The notes below the pieces were generated by a model. That model searched no databases and was not told the origin of the DNA. It was given only the letters and a program-made list of their open reading frames with translations. Shown here one piece after another: positions 34,466-42,992 of a DNA stretch of 64,000 nt. Positions within the stretch are counted from its first letter, which is position 1. Each line of letters starts with the position of its first letter. The translations under genes and the position numbers were made by a program. Origin of the DNA: Metabacillus litoralis (GTDB lineage: Bacteria > Bacillota > Bacilli > Bacillales > Bacillaceae); NCBI RefSeq assembly GCF_020524045.1, contig NZ_JAIVKL010000005.1:1-64000 (forward strand). Direction: 5' to 3'.

Positions 34466-35074
34466 ATGCAAACTTTAAAAGAAGAAGTTAGAAATAATAT
34501 ACTTAAAGCAGCACTTAAAGAGTTTGGGCAGTATGGCTATGCTAGTTCTTCAATGAGGCGTATTGCAGGAACTGCAGGTATCACAACAGGAAATATTTAT
34601 CGCTATTTTAAAAATAAAGATGATCTGTTCAAAGCACTACTTGAACCATCTTATGAAAAATTCATTTCTTACATGTTAGTGATAAAGAATGAGATTGATA
34701 CAACCTTTACAAAGGATGTGAAAAAAGCCTTTCAATATGTTCGGTTAGTCGATGAAACAGTTGTTGCCTTATTAAAGGAAGATAGTATTGAAATTAAAAT
34801 ATTATTAAATTTGAGTGAAGGTTCAATCTATGAAGAATCAAGGCAGCATTTGATTGATCTTACCATTCAAATTCTTGAAATAATTTTCACAATTAGTAAA
34901 GAAACAGACAAGCTTAGTACATTAGATCAAAACATTGTTAACATGCTAGCTACATCAATTATTGAAGGAATGTGTATGATACTTCGTAATTATGATGATG
35001 GTGAGACAGTTAAACAATTAGTTGATGAATTGATTCACATATATTCTGTAGGAATTGCTGAAAAACTAAAATAG
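34466..35074 (+). CDS. TetR-family transcriptional regulator
   Basis: 202 residues. The N-terminal helix-turn-helix reads AALKEFGQYGYASSSMRRIA then GITTGNIYRYFKNKDDLF (about 14-56), the standard TetR_N pattern. The rest is an all-helical ligand domain without recognisable motif. The ribosome binding site is weak. The next gene is an MMPL-type exporter 76 bases downstream in the same direction, so this is probably its local repressor, acting on the palindrome in the shared promoter. The inducer is unknown. Confidence 0.88.
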   Translation: MQTLKEEVRNNILKAALKEFGQYGYASSSMRRIAGTAGITTGNIYRYFKNKDDLFKALLEPSYEKFISYMLVIKNEIDTTFTKDVKKAFQYVRLVDETVVALLKEDSIEIKILLNLSEGSIYEESRQHLIDLTIQILEIIFTISKETDKLSTLDQNIVNMLATSIIEGMCMILRNYDDGETVKQLVDELIHIYSVGIAEKLK

Positions 35075-35150
35075 CTTTTAGCAATATCTTTTTGTGTTAA
35101 AAATGAACAAGCGTTTACTAATATTTTTTGTAAAAAAAGGAGCTTTTAAA

Positions 35151-38100
35151 ATGAGAAATGTACTAAAATGGCGTTGGATACTTATGGTTGTTTGGATTAT
35201 TGTTGCGGTCATGTTAACAGTATTCCAGCCTGATGTTAATAAAATTCTACATGAGCGTGGGCAGGATCCTTTAACAGATGAAAGTCCTTCAAAAATAGCA
35301 AGTGAACTTTTGGCGAAAATGTCTGGTGAAAAGGGTACAAGTAATATTATCGTTTTCCATAATGAAGAAAAACTTTCTGACAAGGACATGAATCAAATTG
35401 AAGAGGGTATTGAAAATTTACGGGAAAATAAATCGAAACTTGGAATCCTAGATATGATTGATCCGTTTGATACCCCTGAAGCAAAATCATCATTAATATC
35501 AGAAAATAACACAACATTAATGGTTAGTTTTAGCCTTGATAAAGGTGATCGTGAAGTTAAAGATATAAAAGAAGAATTAGAACATGAGCTAGAAAATGTT
35601 AAAACTGACTTCTATTTAAGCGGCGAGGATTTTATCCAAAATGATTATTTAGAGGCCTCAACTGCTGGTGTTGAGAAGAGTGCATTATTAACGGTTGGCT
35701 TTATCTTAGCTGTGCTTATTTTTATGTTTCGATCCGCTCTGATTCCGATTATTTCTTTACTAACAGTGGGTGTGACTTACTTAGTATCGATGGGTATTGC
35801 AGCACAAATTATTGATAAGCTAAACTTTCCAGTAACAAGTGTGACGCAAATGCTGCTCGTTTTAATCTTATTTGGAATTGGTACTGATTATAATATTCTT
35901 CTTTTTAATCGTTTTAAAGAAGAACTATCCAATGGTTCAACGATTGATGATTCTATTTATACAACTTATCGAACGGCAGGAAAAACAATATTCTATAGTA
36001 CTTTAACTGTATTTATTGCTTTTGCAGCCCTTAGCTTTTCTGACTTTGGTATTTATAAATCTGCTAATGTAGTTGCGATTGGAACGATTGTATTAATCGT
36101 ACAAATATATACGTTCACACCGTTTTTTATGAAAACGTTCGGTGAGAAATTATTTTGGCCAGCAAAGCATGATACAGGACATAAAGATAGCAAATTTTGG
36201 ACGAAGCTAACATCCATTTCTGTTCGCTATCCTATTATTACAACGATCCTCATTATATTAGCAATCATTCCTGTTTTGTTTTTTAGCAAACAAACACTTT
36301 CCTTTGATCAATTGAAGGAACTTGGAAATGATTATCCTTCTACAAAAGGTTTTAGTCTTGTGGCTGAAAACTTTAGTAAGGGACAGGCTTTACCTACAAA
36401 CGTGGTTATAGAAAATGACAAAAAGATGGATAACAATGAATCCTTAGCAGTTCTCGACCATATTACTAAGGAGTTAAAAAATATCGATGGAGTAGATATG
36501 GTCTCTAGTGTGACGCAACCACAATCAGAAGAAATCGAGGATTTCTATACAGATAGCCAAACAGAAACTATTACAGATGGAATTGCTGCTTCAACTGAAG
36601 GAATTGAAACGATCCAAAATGGATTATCTCAAATGGATTCGCAGTTAGAAGCACCTGATTTTTCTGAAGTTGATCAACTTGTTTCAGGAACAGGCGAAAT
36701 TCAATCAGGTTATGAAAAATTAACATCTGCAGTTGGACAGCTTGGTAGCGGTATGAAAGAGGGCGCAACAGGAGCTGATGGATTAGCAAATGGGATAAAA
36801 GAAATTAACAATGGTTTGTCAGCAATATCTACCAATACAAACAAAATCTCAGCTGGTTTAACAGAGATTCAGAGTCAATATGTTGCATTAAATGAAGGAT
36901 ATAAAACACTAGCTCAGCAACTTCCGAGCCTAGAATCCGGTATGATAGGTCTGAATGGATTAATTACAAAATTAGGTGAAACTCATACCGAGCTTAAAGA
37001 TGATGAAACATTTATTAGTTTGCAAAAACAAGGTACAGCTCTGCAAGGTGGAATAACACAATTTACTTCAGGGTTAAATAATCTTAATGAAAATTACTCG
37101 AAATTAAACACAGCGTTCAATACAACAAACAGTGGTTTAACACAGATTAACGAAGCACAATCGAAAATTGTTGATGGACTATCAGAATTAGAAACAGGAG
37201 CACAGAAATTAGCGTCTGGTCTAAGTCAAGGTGCAAGTGGATCTACAGAAATCACTTCAAATATGAAAAAGTTAAATGACGCTCTTTTACAAGTGAAAAA
37301 TGGACAACAAGAATTAAACGATGGCCTAGGGAAGCTCTCATCTGGAATGGGCAGTTTAAAAGATGGGCTGAATAAAAGTAGTAACGGACTTTTAGATATC
37401 GCCGATGGACTAGGACAAGCCAATAGCTTCTTAACTCAATATGAATCAACTAAGACATTCTTTATTCCAAGAGAAGCATTAGAACAAGATCAATTTAAAC
37501 AAGTGCTAGGTAATTTTATGTCTGATGATCGTAAAATTACCAAACTTATGGTTGTTCTTGAGGATGATCCTTATTCGATGGAAGCAATGGATACAATTGA
37601 GAAAATAAATGAGACATTAGCTACAAATGTGAAAGGAACAATATTAGAGAATGCTACGTATGGAGCCGCTGGACCAAGCTCAACCACATACGATACAAAC
37701 AAAGTTCAAGTAGAATCATTTAATGGCACAGCGATTTTAGTGATTATCGGAGTTTTTATCGTCTTGTTGTTTGTGATAAAGTCGATACTACCGTCAATTT
37801 ATATCATAGCAGCTCTACTTGCATCCTACTTTATCGCAATGGCAGGAACGAACTTTGTAACCTATCAAATACTTGGAGCGGACGGAGTATCATCCTTTGT
37901 GCCTTTCTTTTCCTTTATAATTATAGTCGCTGTAGGCGTTGATTATAGCATATTCTTTATGATGCGCTTTAAAGAATATAATGATATTAATCCAGGAAAA
38001 GCTTTAGTAGAGTCAGCGAAGAATATAGGTGGAGTTATTGTTTCAGCCATGATTATCCTCGGCGGGACCTTCGCAACGTTAATACCGTCTGGACTTGTTT

Positions 38101-38228
38101 TATTAATTGAATTAGCTTCAGCCGTTATTATCGGTTTAATCGTTCTTTGTTTTATTTTATTACCAATGCTTGTTCCAGCTTTAATTATGCTTCCAGAAGC
38201 TTTTGCAAAGCGTAAAGATATGAAATAA
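35151..38228 (+). CDS. MMPL/RND-family membrane transporter (YdfJ/YdgH-like)
   Basis: 1025 residues from the ATG at 35151, which follows AAAAAGGAG; an in-frame ATG at 35094 has no such site. Two six-helix MMPL halves are visible, including ILFGIGTDYNILLFNRFKEE in the first and VAVGVDYSIFFMMRFKEY in the second, each with the Asp-Tyr pair typical of proton-coupled members. Between them (about 440-780) lies a long extracytoplasmic helical region of about eleven-residue repeats rich in Gly, Leu and Ser (GLSELETGAQKLASGL style), as in YhgE/Pip-type proteins. Likely exports lipids or amphipathic toxic compounds. Co-transcribed with the upstream TetR gene. Confidence 0.9.
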   Translation: MRNVLKWRWILMVVWIIVAVMLTVFQPDVNKILHERGQDPLTDESPSKIASELLAKMSGEKGTSNIIVFHNEEKLSDKDMNQIEEGIENLRENKSKLGILDMIDPFDTPEAKSSLISENNTTLMVSFSLDKGDREVKDIKEELEHELENVKTDFYLSGEDFIQNDYLEASTAGVEKSALLTVGFILAVLIFMFRSALIPIISLLTVGVTYLVSMGIAAQIIDKLNFPVTSVTQMLLVLILFGIGTDYNILLFNRFKEELSNGSTIDDSIYTTYRTAGKTIFYSTLTVFIAFAALSFSDFGIYKSANVVAIGTIVLIVQIYTFTPFFMKTFGEKLFWPAKHDTGHKDSKFWTKLTSISVRYPIITTILIILAIIPVLFFSKQTLSFDQLKELGNDYPSTKGFSLVAENFSKGQALPTNVVIENDKKMDNNESLAVLDHITKELKNIDGVDMVSSVTQPQSEEIEDFYTDSQTETITDGIAASTEGIETIQNGLSQMDSQLEAPDFSEVDQLVSGTGEIQSGYEKLTSAVGQLGSGMKEGATGADGLANGIKEINNGLSAISTNTNKISAGLTEIQSQYVALNEGYKTLAQQLPSLESGMIGLNGLITKLGETHTELKDDETFISLQKQGTALQGGITQFTSGLNNLNENYSKLNTAFNTTNSGLTQINEAQSKIVDGLSELETGAQKLASGLSQGASGSTEITSNMKKLNDALLQVKNGQQELNDGLGKLSSGMGSLKDGLNKSSNGLLDIADGLGQANSFLTQYESTKTFFIPREALEQDQFKQVLGNFMSDDRKITKLMVVLEDDPYSMEAMDTIEKINETLATNVKGTILENATYGAAGPSSTTYDTNKVQVESFNGTAILVIIGVFIVLLFVIKSILPSIYIIAALLASYFIAMAGTNFVTYQILGADGVSSFVPFFSFIIIVAVGVDYSIFFMMRFKEYNDINPGKALVESAKNIGGVIVSAMIILGGTFATLIPSGLVLLIELASAVIIGLIVLCFILLPMLVPALIMLPEAFAKRKDMK

Positions 38229-38241
38229 TAAATAATAGAAA

Positions 38242-38620
38242 GATAAAAGAGACTTAGATTTAATTAAAGAAATCAACAAAAAAGACATAAAAAAATAAGA
38301 TTATACTGTTTTCTATTATTCAGTTAAGCTAGGAAAATAAGTTCGTTTCATTGCACTTTAGACACTCGGTCCGCCAGGGAAGAAGCTTTATTCTCCTTTG
38401 ATACGCCTGCTTAAGTCTCAGTTCATCTGCTACTTCTCGGAGGATCTTTAGTGTCTTCTTAGTAGGCAAACTAGGCAAACTCAAAAAAAAACGATTGAAA
38501 GATAGCAAATAAAAACCCGAATTATTAGTTGAAAGATTGATTAATCTAACACTTAATAATTCGGGTTTTTCATATGCTTAAATACTTTTGTCGCATCTAT
38601 TTTTGTTTAAAGTAGACATA
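38242..38620. repeat. Dispersed repeat family 2, diverged copy
   Basis: Contains GTTCGTTTCATTGCACTTTAGACACTCGG (written here across 38342-38370 in part), degraded CTAGTGTCTTC-like sequence and the hairpin at 38513-38567, in the same order as the 31184 copy. It is clearly more diverged. It fills most of the gap between the exporter and gbsR. Confidence 0.65.
38513..38567. terminator. Terminator-like hairpin between convergent exporter and gbsR genes
   Basis: Arms around AACCCGAATTATTAG and its complement, with a T run on the plus-strand side and an A run before it, so it could work in both directions for the convergent genes. Confidence 0.65.
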
Positions 38621-38628
38621 GAAATACA

Positions 38629-38654
38629 TAACGGTGTCAGTATTGGCACCGTTA
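38629..38654 (-). terminator. Weak hairpin downstream of gbsR
   Basis: Perfect 9-base arms ATAACGGTG and CACCGTTAT around an 8-base loop, about 80 bases beyond the gbsR stop on the minus strand. The tail is not strongly T-rich. Confidence 0.35.
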
Positions 38655-38734
38655 TGGTCATGAGATGAAAGGAGAAGTTTATAACTGGTTGCTGCTGACG
38701 GACTGGTATGTGAATTCCGACTTCTCAATATATA

Positions 38735-39286
38735 CTATCCTTCCTTATTGTTCTTTTTTTCAATTGGTACAAAGTTCAAAATTTCCTTTGATTCAAAGGT
38801 GTCGAAGAGTCTGTTTTGCCATTCGTAATAATCAAGTCTTTCTTCTAGCTTTTGAATATCCATTTCGGCATTCTCACGGGTTTCTTCAGAAGTATTTGGG
38901 TCAGATATAAGTTCTTGTAGTTTGGTTATAGATTTTTCCATTGCACTGCTATTTGTTGCAATGGCGGTTCTCCATTTGATTGTAAAAAAATCAAAAAAAC
39001 ATTGATACCAATCTTCTTTGATTGTGTATAAATCCTTCCTTTCTCCTTTTACCCAAACCTTTTCAACCATATTCAAATCAAGTAAGCTTCTCACTGAGTT
39101 ACTCATACTGGTCTTACTCATCCCGAGCTCTTCTTTCATTTCATCAAGTGTAAGTGGTTTATCTGAATAAAAAAGAAGTCCGTATAATCGACCCGCAGAA
39201 GGAGTTATTCCATAAAGGTTCATATTTTGAGCAATGGCATCTATAACCACATTTCTGGTACTTTCTAATGTTTCATTGTCTCTCAA
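38735..39286 (-). CDS. gbsR: GbsR-type MarR-like transcriptional repressor
   Basis: 183 residues. The winged-helix domain (about 15-90) contains YGITPSAGRLYGLLF, TLDEMKEELGMSKTSMSNSVRSL and VEKVWVKGERKDLY, strongly like the choline-responsive repressor GbsR and OpcR. A helical region with charged repeats and FFTIKWRTAI follows. It is divergent from opuAA, with a 257-base spacer carrying two palindromes. In Bacillus, GbsR-type proteins repress genes for choline and glycine betaine handling, so control of the opuA operon and of itself is likely. The plus-strand frame at 38665 is a shadow of this gene. Confidence 0.9.
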   Translation of the reverse strand: MRDNETLESTRNVVIDAIAQNMNLYGITPSAGRLYGLLFYSDKPLTLDEMKEELGMSKTSMSNSVRSLLDLNMVEKVWVKGERKDLYTIKEDWYQCFFDFFTIKWRTAIATNSSAMEKSITKLQELISDPNTSEETRENAEMDIQKLEERLDYYEWQNRLFDTFESKEILNFVPIEKKNNKEG

Positions 39287-39313
39287 CTATTTCACATCCT
39301 AAAATGTTTTTTA

Positions 39314-39331
39314 GTAGTATTTTAATACTAC
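39314..39331. promoter_or_regulatory. 18-bp palindrome in the gbsR promoter region, candidate GbsR operator
   Basis: GTAGTATT-TT-AATACTAC is a perfect inverted repeat with 8-base arms, 28 bases upstream of the gbsR start. On the minus strand it overlaps TAAAAT, a possible -10, so bound protein would block gbsR transcription. Confidence 0.55.
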
Positions 39332-39406
39332 ACTACCTATTAATGAAAGAAATGTAAAGGCTACCTTTATCTGAGAAATGGGAGCATTAAGGAGTATTTA
39401 TAAGGG

Positions 39407-39458
39407 ATTTGTATGTATAGTACGTACAGTTATTTCTGTACGTACTATACATACAAAT
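39407..39458. promoter_or_regulatory. Long perfect inverted repeat (23-bp arms) upstream of opuAA
   Basis: Arms 39407-39429 and 39436-39458 are perfectly complementary with a 6-base loop. Shorter palindromes (GTACGTAC) lie within each arm. It is 17 bases upstream of the opuAA -35. Possible roles are a terminator isolating opuA from leftward sources, a regulator site, or a small-element scar. Confidence 0.75.
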
Positions 39459-39475
39459 AAGATGATATATACCGT

Positions 39476-39505
39476 TTGAACTGAAAATGTTATTTGGTTT
39501 ATAAT
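39476..39505 (+). promoter_or_regulatory. sigma-A promoter of opuA
   Basis: TTGAAC (39476-39481), an 18-base spacer and TATAAT (39500-39505), 38 bases before the ATG. A GAGGTGAAAG site precedes the start. Confidence 0.7.
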
Positions 39506-39543
39506 TAGAAAGTCCTAAGAGGCTAATTAAATGAGGTGAAAGA

Positions 39544-40776
39544 ATGGAAGAAAACCATATAAAGATTAAGGTCAATGATGTTACCAAGATCTTTGGTAAA
39601 TCATCAAAAAAGGCCTTACAGTTAGTTAGGGAAGGGAAGTCAAAGGAACAAATTTTAAAGGAAACAGGCTCAACTGTTGGAGTTAACCGAGCATCCTTTG
39701 AAGTAAAGGCAGGAGAAATATTCGTTATTATGGGGTTATCTGGAAGTGGAAAATCTACCTTAGTTCGATTACTTAATCGTCTAATTGAACCAACATTAGG
39801 GCAAGTTCAAATTGATGGTAAAGATGTTGTAAAGATGAACAAAGAAGAGCTAAGAGAAGTAAGAAGAAAGAAAATAAGTATGGTCTTTCAAAAATTTGCT
39901 CTGTTTCCACATAAAACAGTCCTTGAAAACACGGAATATGGATTAGAAATTCAAGGTGTGGTAAAGGAAGAAAGAAGTAAAAAAGCATTAGAAGCACTAG
40001 AGTTAGTTGGATTAAAAGGCTATGAAAACCAATACCCTAGTCAGCTTAGTGGTGGAATGCAGCAGCGTGTTGGATTAGCGAGAGCGCTGGCAAATGATCC
40101 TGATGTACTTTTAATGGATGAAGCTTTTAGCGCATTGGATCCATTGATTCGAAAAGACATGCAGGATGAGTTGCTAGAATTACAATCTAATATGGAGAAG
40201 ACCATTGTCTTTATTACCCATGATTTAGATGAAGCTCTTCGTATTGGTGACCGAATCGCCCTTATGAAGGATGGTAACATTGTACAAATAGGTACACCTG
40301 AAGAAATATTAATGAGTCCATCTAATGAATATGTTGAGAGATTCGTAGAAGACGTTGATCTTTCGAAGGTATTAACTGCACAACATGTTATGAAGCGTGC
40401 TGAGACCGTTCAAATTGATAAAGGTCCACGTGTTGCGCTTAAATTAATGAAGAACTTAGGCATTTCGTCTATATATGTTGTGGATAAACATCAGAAGCTT
40501 CTTGGTGTTATTACGGCAAAAGATGCATCAAAAGCAGCTGAAGAAAATCAGTCGATAGAGTACTTCCTAGAAAAAGATACAACTGTCGTTGGAACGGAAA
40601 CTTTATTAATAGATTTATTTGAAAAAGTGTCAGCTGCAACTATTCCTGTGGCGGTTACAGATGAAAACAACCGATTAAAAGGAATTTTAATTAAGGGTGC
40701 TGTTATCGGTGCACTTACGGGAAATGAACAATATATAAATGAGACCGAAGTACCAGAAACTAAGGAGGTGATGTAA
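39544..40776 (+). CDS. opuAA: Glycine betaine ABC transporter ATP-binding protein OpuAA
   Basis: 410 residues. The ABC domain has Walker A GLSGSGKST (about 61-69), signature LSGGMQQRVGLARAL and Walker B VLLMDEAFSALDP. The N-terminal extension (about 1-45, FGKSSKKALQLVREGKSKEQIL) is typical of OpuAA/ProV. A CBS domain pair (about 275-395) is also family-typical and senses ionic strength in related OpuA systems. It is the first gene of opuA, followed by the permease with one base between stop and start. Confidence 0.95.
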   Translation: MEENHIKIKVNDVTKIFGKSSKKALQLVREGKSKEQILKETGSTVGVNRASFEVKAGEIFVIMGLSGSGKSTLVRLLNRLIEPTLGQVQIDGKDVVKMNKEELREVRRKKISMVFQKFALFPHKTVLENTEYGLEIQGVVKEERSKKALEALELVGLKGYENQYPSQLSGGMQQRVGLARALANDPDVLLMDEAFSALDPLIRKDMQDELLELQSNMEKTIVFITHDLDEALRIGDRIALMKDGNIVQIGTPEEILMSPSNEYVERFVEDVDLSKVLTAQHVMKRAETVQIDKGPRVALKLMKNLGISSIYVVDKHQKLLGVITAKDASKAAEENQSIEYFLEKDTTVVGTETLLIDLFEKVSAATIPVAVTDENNRLKGILIKGAVIGALTGNEQYINETEVPETKEVM

Positions 40777-40777
40777 G

Positions 40778-41626
40778 ATGGAAGGATTTTTACCGAAGCT
40801 TCCCTTAGCAGATTGGATCGATGCTTTAGTTGATTGGATGACAAATACCTTTGATGGATTGTTTGATGGTATATCTACTGGTGTTGAATTTTTTGTTGAA
40901 GGAATCGTATCTGGTTTAGGCTTTATCCCTTCTATTCTATTGATCATTCTTATGAGTTTATTATCTTGGAAGGTTTGTAATATAAGAATTGCTTTATTTG
41001 CATTAATAGGTTTATTTCTTATTGATAATTTAGGTTATTGGGAAGAGATGTTAGAAACTTTAGCTCTGGTGTTAACCGCTGTGTTAATTTCGATAGTGAT
41101 TGGGATTCCAGTTGGTATTTGGGCATCACAAAGTGAAAGAGTAAGAAAAGTAGTAACACCTATACTTGATTTGATGCAAACGATGCCAGCATTTGTTTAT
41201 TTACTACCAGCGATCTTTTTCTTCAGTATTGGAGTGGTACCTGGCGTTATTGCATCAGTTATTTTTGCGATGCCACCAACAATTCGTTTAACAGTACTTG
41301 GAATTAAACAGGTGCCAGCAGATTTAATCGAGGCAACAGAAGCATTTGGTTCTACAACAAAGCAAAAGCTCTTAAAGGTACAACTGCCACTAGCTATGCC
41401 AACGATTATGGCAGGAATTAATCAAAGTATCATGCTAGCTTTATCAATGGTTGTTATTGCCTCTATGGTAGGAGCTCCAGGACTTGGTACAGAGGTTTAT
41501 CGTGCTGTAACACAAATTAAAACGGGTGTTGGGTTTGAAGCTGGTCTAGCAATCGTAGTTATTGCTATTTTACTAGACCGCATCACACAAAATATAGGTA
41601 AGAAAAAACAAGGAGGAACAGTATAA
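40778..41626 (+). CDS. opuAB: Glycine betaine ABC transporter permease OpuAB
   Basis: 282 residues. The N terminus LPLADWIDALVDWMTN is amphipathic, as in OpuAB/ProW. About six membrane segments follow. The ProW-type signature is visible: ISIVIGIPVGIWASQSERV, LDLMQTMPAFVYLLPAIFFF and the ATPase-contact loop LIEATEAFGSTTKQKLLKVQLP. The stop shares one base with the start of opuAC. Confidence 0.95.
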   Translation: MEGFLPKLPLADWIDALVDWMTNTFDGLFDGISTGVEFFVEGIVSGLGFIPSILLIILMSLLSWKVCNIRIALFALIGLFLIDNLGYWEEMLETLALVLTAVLISIVIGIPVGIWASQSERVRKVVTPILDLMQTMPAFVYLLPAIFFFSIGVVPGVIASVIFAMPPTIRLTVLGIKQVPADLIEATEAFGSTTKQKLLKVQLPLAMPTIMAGINQSIMLALSMVVIASMVGAPGLGTEVYRAVTQIKTGVGFEAGLAIVVIAILLDRITQNIGKKKQGGTV

Positions 41627-42537
41627 TGATAAAAAAATTAGTAGGTATTACATCAGCACTAACACTAACGTTAGGTTTAGCTGCGTGTGGAGGAAATGAA
41701 ACAAGCGAATCAACGTCTTCAGAATCAGAAGGATCAACAGCATCTGTAGGAGAACAGCTTGATTATGAAATAGTAGGTATTGATCCTGGTGCAGGTTTAA
41801 TGAAGCTAACAATTGATGAAGTTCTACCAGAATACGGATTAGATGACTGGGATGTAGTAGAAGGTTCAAGTGCTGCGATGGCTGCAGCTTTGAAGAAGGC
41901 ATATGACAAAGAGGAGCCAATCATTGTAACAGGTTGGAGCCCACACTGGAAGTTTGCAAGCTATGACTTAAAATACCTTGAAGATCCTAAAGGTATCTAT
42001 GGTGGAGCTGAAGATGTGAACACGATTGCTCGTCAAGGACTAAAGGAAGATCATCCTGATGCTCATAAGCTTCTTGATCAATTTAACTGGGAGCCAGAAC
42101 ATATTGAAACAGTTATGAACTTAATTCAAGAAGGTAATGAACCGGCTGAAGCAGCAGAGCAATGGGTAAGTGAAAATGAAGAGGTAGTTAGCGCATGGAC
42201 GGAAGGTGTTAACGAGGTTGAAGGTGAAGAACTTAAGCTTCTTTATGTAGCATGGGATGACGTAATTGCAAGCACACATGTTGTTGGAAATGTTCTAGAA
42301 AGTGTTGGATATGAAGTAGAATTAGTTCAAGTTGATGCAGGTCCAATGTGGGCTGGTATTGCAGACGGTAGTGCTGACGCAATGGTTGGCGCATGGTTAC
42401 CAACAACACATGCTGATTATTATGCTGAATATGAAGGAAACTTTGAGGATCTAGGTGCAAACCTTACTGGAACTAAGCTAGGGTTAGTTGTACCAGCATA
42501 TATGGATATTGATTCAATTGAGAATTTAAAAGAATAA
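41626..42537 (+). CDS. opuAC: Glycine betaine-binding lipoprotein OpuAC
   Basis: 303 residues. Signal peptide with lipobox LAAC (cysteine about 21). OpuAC-family marks are IDPGAGLMKLTIDEVL, VEGSSAAMAAALKKAYD, IIVTGWSPHWKFASYDLKYLEDPKGIYG and a C-terminal MVGAWLPTTHADYY. Tryptophans in these segments correspond to the aromatic cage that binds the trimethylammonium group. It completes a standard opuA operon for osmoprotectant uptake. Confidence 0.95.
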   Translation: MIKKLVGITSALTLTLGLAACGGNETSESTSSESEGSTASVGEQLDYEIVGIDPGAGLMKLTIDEVLPEYGLDDWDVVEGSSAAMAAALKKAYDKEEPIIVTGWSPHWKFASYDLKYLEDPKGIYGGAEDVNTIARQGLKEDHPDAHKLLDQFNWEPEHIETVMNLIQEGNEPAEAAEQWVSENEEVVSAWTEGVNEVEGEELKLLYVAWDDVIASTHVVGNVLESVGYEVELVQVDAGPMWAGIADGSADAMVGAWLPTTHADYYAEYEGNFEDLGANLTGTKLGLVVPAYMDIDSIENLKE

Positions 42538-42554
42538 ATAGAGTATTTCTTTCA

Positions 42555-42602
42555 GACTGTAAACAAACTTGAGAAAAATTGAGTTTGTTTACAGTCTTTT
42601 TT
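42555..42602 (+). terminator. Terminator of opuA
   Basis: Long arms (about 15 bases, 42555-42569 and 42582-42596) with an 11-12-base loop, followed by a T run (42597-42602). Confidence 0.9.
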
Positions 42603-42667
42603 ATTGTTTTTTTCTTCCTAAACTGTTCATTCTCCTTGTAGTAAGCCTTGCGGGGGAGGAGAGACAA

Positions 42668-42717
42668 GCAAAAGTTCGTCATATTGTTGATGAAACTCTT
42701 TAGCGGGAGGGAAAACT
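42668..42717. repeat. Solo degenerate copy of the 52-bp minisatellite unit
   Basis: CAAAAGTTCGTCATA, then GTTGATGAA and TAGCGGGAGG follow each other with the same spacing as the matching parts of the 14177-14956 units (CAAAAGTCCGTCATA, GGTGATGAA, TAGCGAGAGG). The rest of 42603-42992 shows no gene. Confidence 0.55.
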
Positions 42718-42992
42718 GTTGCTTACATAAATTTGTTCCAGGTGAGATAGTACCATACGTTAGCTTAAGATGTGGCGGAAGAACAAAGCGAATAATGCTA
42801 TTGACCATAGCGAATTAATTTTTTATAATAAAAGTGGAAATAAACAAACAAAAGTGGTAAAAAATAAACACTAAATTACAGTAAAGCAAAAGTAATTCAA
42901 AATAAAGAGGAATTTAAAAGATTAATTTGACAGCGCTTTATTTTTGGTTTGTAGGATTAAAAGCTATATCTATAATTATTAGGAGGTATATT

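Noticed and set aside
38665-38910. Plus-strand frame overlapping gbsR
   Set aside because: Opposite the clear GbsR coding region, with no family resemblance.
42473-42808. Minus-strand frame after opuAC
   Set aside because: Overlaps opuAC and its terminator hairpin; composition is not protein-like.
42925-42938. cre box before yteR-like gene
   Set aside because: TGACAGCGCTTTAT has three mismatches to the consensus, too weak to claim.
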